6,878 nucleotides of DNA from NCBI GenBank assembly GCA_021323355.1, contig JAJONK010000234.1, positions 1 to 6,878 of the forward strand. Direction: 5' to 3'. Below the pieces are notes generated by a model. The model did no database searches. It was given only the letters and a program-made list of their open reading frames with translations, and had not been told where the DNA came from. Positions 1 to 5,189 of the stretch are shown in pieces (within the stretch, counting starts at the first letter, position 1; the number at the start of each line of letters is the position of its first letter). The stretch comes from Deltaproteobacteria bacterium (GTDB lineage Bacteria; Desulfobacterota; Binatia; UBA9968). A program made the translations under genes and the position numbers.

Positions 1-660
1 CCAGCCGGATAGGTCGATGAAATAATTGGCTTTGTGGCGCGCGATGGCTAAGCTCTCCGCCGTCCAGGGCCAGGTCGGATGGGCGCTGATGATCTTCAAC
101 TCCGGAAAATCGGCGGCGACTTCGTCCAGATAAATCGGCTGGCTGTATTTCAATTTAATGCCCATGCCGCCCGGCGTGCCGGCTCCCGCCGCCGCCATGC
201 CGCCGTGAAACAGAATCGGCATGTTGAGCTTGGCGCATTCTTCCCAAAGCGGATAAAAGCGAACGTCGTTGGCAAAAAAGTGTTGCCGCGCCGGATTGAG
301 CTCGCCCATCCCGTGCAAACCGAGATCTTTACAGCGACGAATTTCATCCAATGCGAGCTTGCCGGTCCAGGGATCGATGGCGCCGAAGGCTAGGAACACG
401 TCAGGATGTTTCTTGACGGCGCTGGCAACATGATCGTTGGGCACCGGGGTTAAACCGGTGACGGTCTCGTCTCGCGTGTTCATGAGAACCGCCATCATTT
501 TGCGCGCCCGATACTGATCTGCCAACTCGTCGATGGAAACCGGCGGTCGTTCACGGCCGAAGTATTTCGCCATTTGCGCGGTGCGCGAGCCTTTCGCTTT
601 TTGTGTGGTTTCATCGGAAAGATGAATGTGAACGTCGATAGCGACGATGTCTCTAGCCAT
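1..660 (-). CDS. Amidohydrolase family 2 (ACMSD-like) metal-dependent hydrolase or decarboxylase, C-terminus beyond the window
   Basis: The frame is open from an ATG at 660 to the left edge, giving the first 220 residues with no stop. The N-terminus has the family's metal-binding DVHIH (residues 9-13, His11 and His13). Further putative ligands are His152 in ILFHGG and His194 in IISAHPTWPW, followed by a region typical of the family, YFIDLSGW, at the cut. Family knowledge: PF04909 TIM-barrel enzymes hydrolyse or decarboxylate small carboxylated or cyclic substrates in the cytoplasm using one metal ion. The missing part should hold the catalytic Asp near the C-terminus (usually in SDYP or SDFP). 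The start is well supported: AAGGAGG lies at 671-677, ten bases upstream. The carboxyltransferase ends 187 bases upstream on the same strand, so co-transcription is possible but unproven. The substrate cannot be told from sequence. Confidence 0.88.
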   Translation of the reverse strand, partial: MARDIVAIDVHIHLSDETTQKAKGSRTAQMAKYFGRERPPVSIDELADQYRARKMMAVLMNTRDETVTGLTPVPNDHVASAVKKHPDVFLAFGAIDPWTGKLALDEIRRCKDLGLHGMGELNPARQHFFANDVRFYPLWEECAKLNMPILFHGGMAAAGAGTPGGMGIKLKYSQPIYLDEVAADFPELKIISAHPTWPWTAESLAIARHKANYFIDLSGW

Positions 661-670
661 AGAGTGGTTT

Positions 671-677
671 CCTCCTT
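671..677 (-). promoter_or_regulatory. Shine-Dalgarno of the amidohydrolase gene
   Basis: On the minus strand the sequence reads AAGGAGG, a full match to the anti-16S consensus, ten bases before the ATG at 660. It fixes that start. Confidence 0.8.
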
Positions 678-742
678 ATTTTTGCCGTTAATAGCGGCTG
701 CAGAATTTTATTATCCATCCTTATTGCATCGGCTGACCTTTA

Positions 743-836
743 GTTCAAGGTTCCACGTTCAAGGTTTAAATATGGGACTGGTTCCGTGTATGCGAGTCGT
801 TGACCTTGAACTGTTGAACGTTGAACTTTTGAACGG
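743..836. repeat. Intergenic GTTCAAGGT / TTGAAC repeat cluster with inverted halves
   Basis: GTTCAAGGT occurs twice with a 14-base period (743-751 and 757-765). After a 37-base spacer comes its reverse complement ACCTTGAAC (803-811), then three more TTGAAC units spaced 7-8 bases apart (814-834). The two halves can pair into an imperfect stem. The cluster fills most of the 187-base gap between the amidohydrolase and the carboxyltransferase. It may act as a structured 3' end for the carboxyltransferase mRNA, but there is no T-run marking a classical terminator. Similar word repeats are scattered between genes of several uncultured bacteria (from general knowledge, not checked here). Confidence 0.7.
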
Positions 837-847
837 CCCGGTCGCGC

Positions 848-2305
848 TCATGCGCGTCTTTCCAGGGTCATCGAAAACGCGGGTGTTTGCACTTGTATCT
901 GGCGGCTGCCGGTGCGCTTGGCCAATTCCTGGAGCAGGTTGACCAGGGGTTGTTCGGAATTTAAATATTCCAGCGGCCGCGGATTGGCGCGCATGGCATC
1001 GATATCCTCTTTGCCGAGAATCCAGCGCAGCAGCAGTTCTTCATCCGAGACGCCCGCTGCATCGAGTCTTTTGCGCATCTCTTCGGCGCTCGGATCGTCC
1101 GGCTGCCAGCGCGCCCACTCTTTGGCGCGCGGCCGATCAAGAATCTTGGCCTTGACGTTCGGATCCATATCGCGGGCGCCTTCAGCGCCGGCGTGACCGA
1201 GGGCGAACTTGATTACCTGGTCAGTAACTTCTTTGTAGCGCTCGCCGACGATGACATTGATTGCCGCTTGGCTGCCGACGAATTGCGACAGAGGCGTGAC
1301 CATGATCGGATAGCCAAATTCGGCGCGAACTCGAATTGATTCCTCGAGAGCTTCCGGGAAGCGATGTTCCAGTCCGACTTTGCGCAACTGATGACGCAGG
1401 TTGGAAAGCATCCCTCCCGGCACCTGATGCTGGTACTGGGTATAGTCGTATTCCACCGGCGCGCCGATGGTAAAGCCTTCTCGTTTAGCTATGGCCGTGA
1501 AATGTTTCGATACCGCTTTTAGAACTTCTTCGTCGATGGCTGTGATATAACCCAGCGCCCGGGCGTTCTTGGCGACGTTGAACAGCGAAGGATTGGAAGA
1601 GTCGTCGGCCAGCGGCGGCAGCGCCGTGTTGATGGACCGGATACCGAGCTTCATGCCTTCGATGCAGCACAGCGGCCCCAAACCGGTCGTGCAGTGCGTG
1701 TGCAGCTCGATGGGAATGCCGTTAGCGTTCTTGAACAGGATCGGCACTAACGTTTGCATGCGCTCCGGAGTCAACAGCCCGCCGGGATCTTTGAGACACA
1801 GGCGATATGGTTTAAGCGAAGCGGCTTGCCGCGTCCGCTCGGCGAAATATTCATCGCTGTGCTTGGGCGAAACTGAATAGATCAGGTTTAAAATAGTCTT
1901 CATGCCCACTGCATGGCACACGCCCACTCTGAACTTCCAGCCTTCGTAGTCGTTCCATTCATCCGAAATACGCGCTTCGCGAATGCCGTTGGCAAACATC
2001 CGCTCGATGAACAGCCAGTACATCGAAGGCGGATTGTATTCAAAGGTGTTGACCCGACCGGCGATGACCCGCAGCGGGGTTTGGGTGATCTCTTTGGCCA
2101 TCAGTCTGACCCGCTCCCAGGGATCTTCCTTGAGTTCGCGCACGGTCTTCTTAAGGTGCGAGCCAGAGATCAGCTCGATCCCTTCGAATCCGGCCAGGTC
2201 CAAATTCTTAGCAATCGGCAGCATCATGCCCGTGGTCATATTTTCCGCCCACAAGCTCTGATGGCCGTCGCGAATCGTGGTGTCGACAAAGTGAATCGTG
2301 TCCAT
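848..2305 (-). CDS. Carboxyltransferase-domain protein (pyruvate carboxylase subunit B / oxaloacetate decarboxylase alpha-like), no biotin domain
   Basis: This 485-residue protein starts with the HMGL-like TIM barrel: VDTTIRDGHQSLWA at 7-20 (family form DTTLRDAHQS). Putative metal ligands are Asp13, Lys172 in CLKDPGG (the lysine carbamylated in relatives), and His202 and His204 in ELHTHCTTG. The conserved carboxylase tail follows, with YQHQVPGGMLSNL at 291-303 and VTPLSQFVGSQAA at 336-348. Known relatives move carboxyl groups between biotin and pyruvate, oxaloacetate or methylmalonyl-CoA. This one ends shortly after the tail domain and lacks the biotinyl AMKM motif, so it would need separate biotin carrier and biotin carboxylase subunits, neither of which is in the window. 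I chose the ATG at 2305 because the family core begins right after it. An in-frame TTG at 2341 would add 12 residues encoded by repeat DNA. The Shine-Dalgarno is weak (ACGGA). The true substrate is uncertain. Confidence 0.88.
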   Translation of the reverse strand: MDTIHFVDTTIRDGHQSLWAENMTTGMMLPIAKNLDLAGFEGIELISGSHLKKTVRELKEDPWERVRLMAKEITQTPLRVIAGRVNTFEYNPPSMYWLFIERMFANGIREARISDEWNDYEGWKFRVGVCHAVGMKTILNLIYSVSPKHSDEYFAERTRQAASLKPYRLCLKDPGGLLTPERMQTLVPILFKNANGIPIELHTHCTTGLGPLCCIEGMKLGIRSINTALPPLADDSSNPSLFNVAKNARALGYITAIDEEVLKAVSKHFTAIAKREGFTIGAPVEYDYTQYQHQVPGGMLSNLRHQLRKVGLEHRFPEALEESIRVRAEFGYPIMVTPLSQFVGSQAAINVIVGERYKEVTDQVIKFALGHAGAEGARDMDPNVKAKILDRPRAKEWARWQPDDPSAEEMRKRLDAAGVSDEELLLRWILGKEDIDAMRANPRPLEYLNSEQPLVNLLQELAKRTGSRQIQVQTPAFSMTLERRA

Positions 2306-2326
2306 GGTATCCGTCGGGGAATCTAA

Positions 2327-2378
2327 AATTTCAAATCTCAAATCTCAGATGACATGATGAAATCCGATATTTGTCAGG
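2327..2378 (+). repeat. A/T-rich ~50-bp repeat, copy A (inverted relative to the copy at 2705-2752)
   Basis: The block AATTTCAAATCTCAAAT at 2327-2343 is repeated exactly, in inverse orientation, at 2736-2752. Similarity continues beyond it through TCAGAT, CAT, AAATCCGA and TATTT, for about 48 bases with a few mismatches and small gaps. It ends in a tandem TTTGTCAG pair (2370-2377 and 2379-2386). The copy lies just upstream of the carboxyltransferase start, in its presumed 5' untranslated region. Confidence 0.75.
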
Positions 2379-2518
2379 TTTGTCAGTTATGAGTTGAAGG
2401 GTATTTGTTTCGTTGCCGGCGAATCGTGATAGCATAAAGTGGCCAGTGTCATGCGTCTCAGTCGGTTCGTCAAATTCAACCCGTTGGAACAGTATCGAGA
2501 AAAGTACGTTTACGCTTC

Positions 2519-3028
2519 TCAACTCGGTTTACGTTTTGATTGCCGTTTCTCCGCTTCAGTTTGGTTGATGCGATCAATCTCTGCCAAAAAATCCTCACGA
2601 CTTTGCTTACTCGAATATCTGGCTCTTTCTTTGTTATCCAAATGCCGCTGACCTGAAATCTCGGAATGTTTTAAACTCTCTATCCAGCCGTATAGTTGTC
2701 TTGAAATATTTTCGGATTTGCTTATGAGATCTGAAATTTGAGATTTGAAATTGCTGAAATCGCTCCAACCGCCGAGTACTTTCAGCATTGATCGAACTTC
2801 GCCGGCTGAACCGCGGGCGATGTAAAGAAAGGCAAGCAACTCATTCGTGCTTCCTCGTTCGAAGCCTTCCGCGATATTGTTAGAAACCGACAACGCGGCA
2901 CGCTCTAACTGATCTCGTAAGCCTGAATGGCGGTTGAACTGGCTACTGGAGCTGAATTCGTACATGCGACGGGCAAGCTCTGCCGAATCTTTCCATACAG
3001 GCAAGTCTTCGAACTGGCGGTACTGCAT
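2519..3028 (-). CDS. Four-helix-bundle protein of the 23S rRNA intervening-sequence / Avd-like family (S23 IVP)
   Basis: The 169-residue protein opens with the family signature: FEDLPVWKDSAELARRMYEF at 6-25, then LRDQLERAALSVSNNIAEGF (37-56) and the helix FLYIARGSAGEVRSMLKVLGG (67-87). These match PF05635/TIGR02436 proteins, which form pentameric four-helix bundles. They are encoded in 23S rRNA insertions, alone, or as the Avd accessory factor of diversity-generating retroelements. No rRNA, reverse transcriptase or template repeat is visible here, so this is a solitary copy of unknown function. Residues 93-108 are encoded by an inverted copy of the local DNA repeat, and the 49-residue tail after LYGWIESLK is charged, Lys/Arg-rich and longer than usual for the family (about 115-130 residues). 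The ATG at 3028 has AGGAG 15 bases upstream, a long spacing. A good promoter lies at 3086-3114. Confidence 0.85.
   Translation of the reverse strand: MQYRQFEDLPVWKDSAELARRMYEFSSSSQFNRHSGLRDQLERAALSVSNNIAEGFERGSTNELLAFLYIARGSAGEVRSMLKVLGGWSDFSNFKSQISDLISKSENISRQLYGWIESLKHSEISGQRHLDNKERARYSSKQSREDFLAEIDRINQTEAEKRQSKRKPS
2705..2752 (-). repeat. Repeat copy B, inside the four-helix-bundle reading frame
   Basis: ATTTGAGATTTGAAATT at 2736-2752 is the exact inverse of 2327-2343, and the match extends imperfectly to about 2705. It includes ATTTTCGGATTT (2708-2719), which also occurs at 5140-5151. It is translated in frame as residues 93-108 of the four-helix-bundle protein (NFKSQISDL onward), so the repeat has been tolerated or adopted as coding sequence. 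Confidence 0.75.
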
Positions 3029-3085
3029 CCGATTAACGAGTGTCTCCTGTAACCGACAAGTGAATGCCTTCTAACAATGGAAGGA

Positions 3086-3114
3086 ATCATAGTGACTAGC
3101 AGATTCGAATTCAA
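3086..3114 (-). promoter_or_regulatory. Putative sigma-70 promoter of the four-helix-bundle gene
   Basis: On the minus strand there is a -35 TTGAAT (3109-3114), a 17-base spacer, and a -10 TATGAT (3086-3091, five of six matches to TATAAT). The predicted transcript starts near 3079, about 50 bases before the ATG at 3028. A small inverted pair, CCTTC/GAAGG (3067-3071 and 3080-3084), sits at the predicted start. Consensus match only. Confidence 0.5.
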
Positions 3115-3280
3115 CGGCCGGCGCGGCAGTGTGCGATCAGCGCGCGCAACGCCGAATGGGGTCGTAAGTAGTTGGGCGTTCTTGCTTTTGCTAATTAGAG
3201 AAGACATCCGAGCTTAAAAACTCCTGCATGGAGAACGATGACCCAGGGATGTCGGGCTTTGCTGTTCCCCGAGCTAGTCT

Positions 3281-3655
3281 TTAGCGCCCACCCGGTGAAT
3301 CACCGGGTGGGCGGTCTTTCTCATCTCGAGCGTGAACGAAACCCGGTGGATGCGTTGCTTCGACAGCGGTGAACGGCTCGAGAATGCGATAGCTATGGCT
3401 GGCGCCGCGCGGAACCACCCATGAGTCTCCGGGTTCCAGCAGCACAAGCTGTGGGCCCAGATGCAGCTCGGCCCGTCCTTTGATGACATAGCCGACGGTT
3501 TCATAGTCGCGCTCGCTTGCCGGTTTCTCCTGACCCGGTTGTTCGTCCTCCCACAAGCGCATTGCCATGCTTACGCCGGCAGCCAAATATTTCTGCCCCA
3601 TCGAACCTTTGGGAGAAGATTTGGCGTTTACTTTTGTGATGCTTGTTTCGGCCAT
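3281..3655 (-). CDS. Small single-domain cupin protein
   Basis: The 124-residue protein has one beta-barrel cupin domain: YETVGYVIKGRAELHL at 51-66, then the second cupin motif PGDSWVVPRGASHSYRI at 75-91, with Gly76, Asp77, Pro82 and His87 in canonical places. The first motif normally carries HxH before the Glu, but here the equivalent stretch reads ASERDYE (46-52), so two usual metal ligands appear to be missing. It may be a non-metal or sugar/ligand-binding cupin. Such proteins often bind small molecules or act as isomerases or dioxygenases; the substrate is unknown. The ATG at 3655 has CGGAGGA (3661-3667) five bases upstream. The last codons (RPPGDSPGG) lie inside a perfect inverted repeat. 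The gene is divergent from the cyclodeaminase-like gene, which suggests a shared regulator or pathway. Confidence 0.85.
   Translation of the reverse strand: MAETSITKVNAKSSPKGSMGQKYLAAGVSMAMRLWEDEQPGQEKPASERDYETVGYVIKGRAELHLGPQLVLLEPGDSWVVPRGASHSYRILEPFTAVEATHPPGFVHARDEKDRPPGDSPGGR
3285..3313. terminator. Perfect 13-bp hairpin overlapping the cupin 3' coding end
   Basis: CGCCCACCCGGTG (3285-3297) and CACCGGGTGGGCG (3301-3313) are perfect inverse complements around a 3-base loop. On the minus strand the hairpin ends two bases before the cupin stop (TAA at 3283-3281), and no T-run follows. On the plus strand TCTTTCTC follows. It could be a terminator or an mRNA 3'-end stabiliser. The fold is certain; the role is not. 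Confidence 0.5.
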
Positions 3656-3691
3656 TGTCGTCCTCCGGATTGGCAGTTGTTTGCTATTTGA

Positions 3692-3703
3692 ATTATCGAC
3701 AAT
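3692..3703. promoter_or_regulatory. Candidate operator: near-palindrome over the cupin -10
   Basis: ATTATCGACAAT is symmetric at ten of twelve positions and covers the cupin -10 hexamer, where a bound repressor would block RNA polymerase. The half-site resembles targets of GntR-type regulators (general knowledge). No regulator gene is in the window. Confidence 0.3.
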
Positions 3704-3720
3704 CGTTATGGCGGAGTCCA
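3692..3720 (-). promoter_or_regulatory. Putative sigma-70 promoter of the cupin gene
   Basis: On the minus strand there is a -35 TGGACT (3715-3720), a 17-base spacer and a -10 GATAAT (3692-3697, five of six matches). The predicted start is near 3685, leaving a leader of about 30 bases that contains the strong CGGAGGA site. Consensus match only. Confidence 0.5.
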
Positions 3721-3827
3721 GTATGGTCAGCCCTAAATTCTCACCGGGCTGCGCGCGATTGATGCTGATCGACCTCCTCCAAGGAATTGGCAGGTGCTGT
3801 GCCGGTGAAATCCGCCGCTGAATGCGC

Positions 3828-3856
3828 TTGACTGCAACCGAAGTCTCCGCGATAAG
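3828..3856 (+). promoter_or_regulatory. Putative sigma-70 promoter of the cyclodeaminase-like gene
   Basis: TTGACT (3828-3833, five of six matches to TTGACA), a 17-base spacer and GATAAG (3851-3856, four of six) give a predicted start near 3863, just before the AAGGAAGGAG ribosome-binding stretch at 3865-3874. Position and spacing both fit the downstream ATG at 3888. Confidence 0.55.
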
Positions 3857-3887
3857 AACTGACAAAGGAAGGAGATAGTGACCAGCG

Positions 3888-4988
3888 ATGATGATCTTGA
3901 ATAACGAAGAAGTGAGCGCGTTATTGTCAATGGAAAATTGCCTACGGCACCTGGAAGCGGCGTATCGGGAGCTGGCCGAAGGAGCTGCCGTCAATCGCCC
4001 ACGCAGCGATCTTTATCTGCCGGCGACCAGCAGCAACGGGGTTTATTGTTTTAAAACCATGGAGGGTGCGCTGAGTCGGGAGAAGGTGGTGGCTTTGCGC
4101 CTTAACTCGGACGTCATCAAATGGGAGGAAAAAGGCGGGCGCATCATCAAAGAAAAAGTACCGGCTGCGCCGGGCAACAAGTGGGTCGGTTTGGTTCTGC
4201 TATTTTCGGCGGAGACCGGAGAGCCTCTGGCGATTTTTCCCGACGGCATTATTCAAGGCATTCGAGTTGCGGCGAGCAGCGCTCTTGCGGCGCGCTTTCT
4301 AGCTCGCCCCGACGCCGCGATTCTCGGCATGCTAGGATCCGGATGGCAGGCCCGGGCTCATGCGCAGGCGATGTGTGAAGTTCGCGGCATCAATCAAATA
4401 CTGGTTCACAGCCCGACCAAAGCTAACAGAGAGAGCTTCGCCGCCGAAATCGAAAAACAACTTGGCGTTTCAGTGCACGCGGTCCCATCCGCCGAGGCAG
4501 TTGCCGATCGTGCCGACATCCTGGTGGCGGCGACCAACTCGGTTTCAAGAGTGATTCCGCCCGAGTGGCTAAAACCTGGTATGCACATCACCTGTGTGAA
4601 AATTACCGAACTCGGTGAAGAAACGCTCGCTAAAGTCGACCGCCTCGTCATTCACACGCGAAAATGGGCGCCGGATAATTACATCACCGGTTTTAACGAT
4701 GAGAAAGTCGAAGCGCATGATCCGATCGATCTTTTGACCGACGGCGCGAAACGAACAAGCTTTACTCCAAAGCAACCGTTCTGGCTGAACGCGCCGGAGT
4801 TGAAGGATGTGGTCGCCGGCAAGCTGCCCGGCCGCCAATCACCTGAAGAGATCACCTGTTTCAATAACAATATCGGGCTTGGAATTCAGTTCGCGGCGTT
4901 GGGCAAGGCGGTTTTCGACGATGCTACAGCTAAAGGGTTAGGCAGAGAGATTCCAACCGATTGGTTTTTGGAGACGGTTCATCCCTAA
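3888..4988 (+). CDS. Ornithine cyclodeaminase / mu-crystallin family protein, divergent
   Basis: The 366-residue protein fits PF02423 along its length. YCFKTMEG at 53-60 holds the probable substrate-carboxylate lysine (Lys56). GIRVAASSALAARFLAR (124-140) holds the conserved Arg126. The Rossmann NAD(P) motif LGSGWQARAHAQA follows at 149-161, and the C-terminal NNIGLGIQFAALGKAVFDDA matches the family's end. Relatives catalyse ornithine to proline plus ammonia, alanine or opine dehydrogenation, or ketimine reduction, all in the cytosol with NAD(P). The loop that usually reads GADxPGKxEL after GTHIN is shortened here to CVKITELGEE, so the catalytic Asp appears lost; a true ornithine cyclodeaminase is therefore unlikely. 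There is also an insertion-like WEEKGGRIIKEKVP around 79-92. The ATG at 3888 lies 13 bases after GGAG; the adjacent ATG at 3891 is equally possible. It is divergent from the cupin gene. Confidence 0.9.
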   Translation: MMILNNEEVSALLSMENCLRHLEAAYRELAEGAAVNRPRSDLYLPATSSNGVYCFKTMEGALSREKVVALRLNSDVIKWEEKGGRIIKEKVPAAPGNKWVGLVLLFSAETGEPLAIFPDGIIQGIRVAASSALAARFLARPDAAILGMLGSGWQARAHAQAMCEVRGINQILVHSPTKANRESFAAEIEKQLGVSVHAVPSAEAVADRADILVAATNSVSRVIPPEWLKPGMHITCVKITELGEETLAKVDRLVIHTRKWAPDNYITGFNDEKVEAHDPIDLLTDGAKRTSFTPKQPFWLNAPELKDVVAGKLPGRQSPEEITCFNNNIGLGIQFAALGKAVFDDATAKGLGREIPTDWFLETVHP

Positions 4989-5074
4989 TCAAGAGTCGAG
5001 TTTGAGCTGGCGCTGGCAGAAAACATTTGTCGCGCAAAACAATCTCAAATGATCAAATAACCGAATGCTTTACT

Positions 5075-5155
5075 TATATTCGATTCAGATTTTGGAAATG
5101 GTGGGTTTTTAGAATTTTTCCAGTTTGTTTCGGATTTCGATTTTCGGATTTCGAA
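5075..5155. repeat. A/T-rich repeat copy C in the convergent gap
   Basis: TTTCGGATTTCGA occurs twice with a 14-base period (5128-5140 and 5142-5154), preceded by looser GATTTTGGAA-type and GAATTTTT-type words from about 5075. It shares ATTTTCGGATTT (5140-5151) exactly with the copy inside the four-helix-bundle gene (2708-2719). It fills most of the 201-base gap between the cyclodeaminase-like stop and the substrate-binding protein stop, where no terminator hairpin is apparent. Confidence 0.7.
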
Positions 5156-5189
5156 ATTAGGATAGCCTGGCATCTTGGCGATGATATTT

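Noticed and set aside
743..836. CRISPR array
   Set aside because: Units are 6-9 bases with 7-14 base periods and no uniform spacers, far too short for CRISPR repeats.
574..942. Plus-strand open frame of 122 codons across the gap between amidohydrolase and carboxyltransferase
   Set aside because: It overlaps the ends of two well-supported minus-strand genes, has no ribosome-binding site, and its middle is translated repeat DNA.
2306..2341. TTG start at 2341 for the carboxyltransferase
   Set aside because: The extra 12 residues are encoded by the repeat, and the conserved family core starts just after the ATG at 2305.
2331..2522. Minus-strand open frame of 63 codons between the four-helix-bundle gene and the carboxyltransferase
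   Set aside because: It starts at a TTG with no good ribosome-binding site, and its end (KYRISSCHLRFEI) is simply the translated repeat. No family resemblance.
2519..3028. Diversity-generating retroelement around the Avd-like protein
   Set aside because: No reverse transcriptase, template repeat or variable repeat pair with adenine-specific differences is visible. The matching repeats here are short, inverted and A/T-rich.
2905..3207. Minus-strand open frame of 100 codons overlapping the start of the four-helix-bundle gene
   Set aside because: It is out of frame with the conserved protein and has no recognisable domain or start signal.
3029..3280. tRNA or small RNA gene in the gap between the four-helix-bundle gene and the cupin
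   Set aside because: I found no cloverleaf pairing or TTC-A T-loop signature. Apart from the promoter-like site at 3086-3114, the stretch shows nothing I can support.
3656..3994. N-terminal extension of the cupin up to an ATG at 3994
   Set aside because: It would cover the divergent promoter region and the start of the opposite gene, and the added 113 residues look random. The ATG at 3655 has a strong ribosome-binding site.
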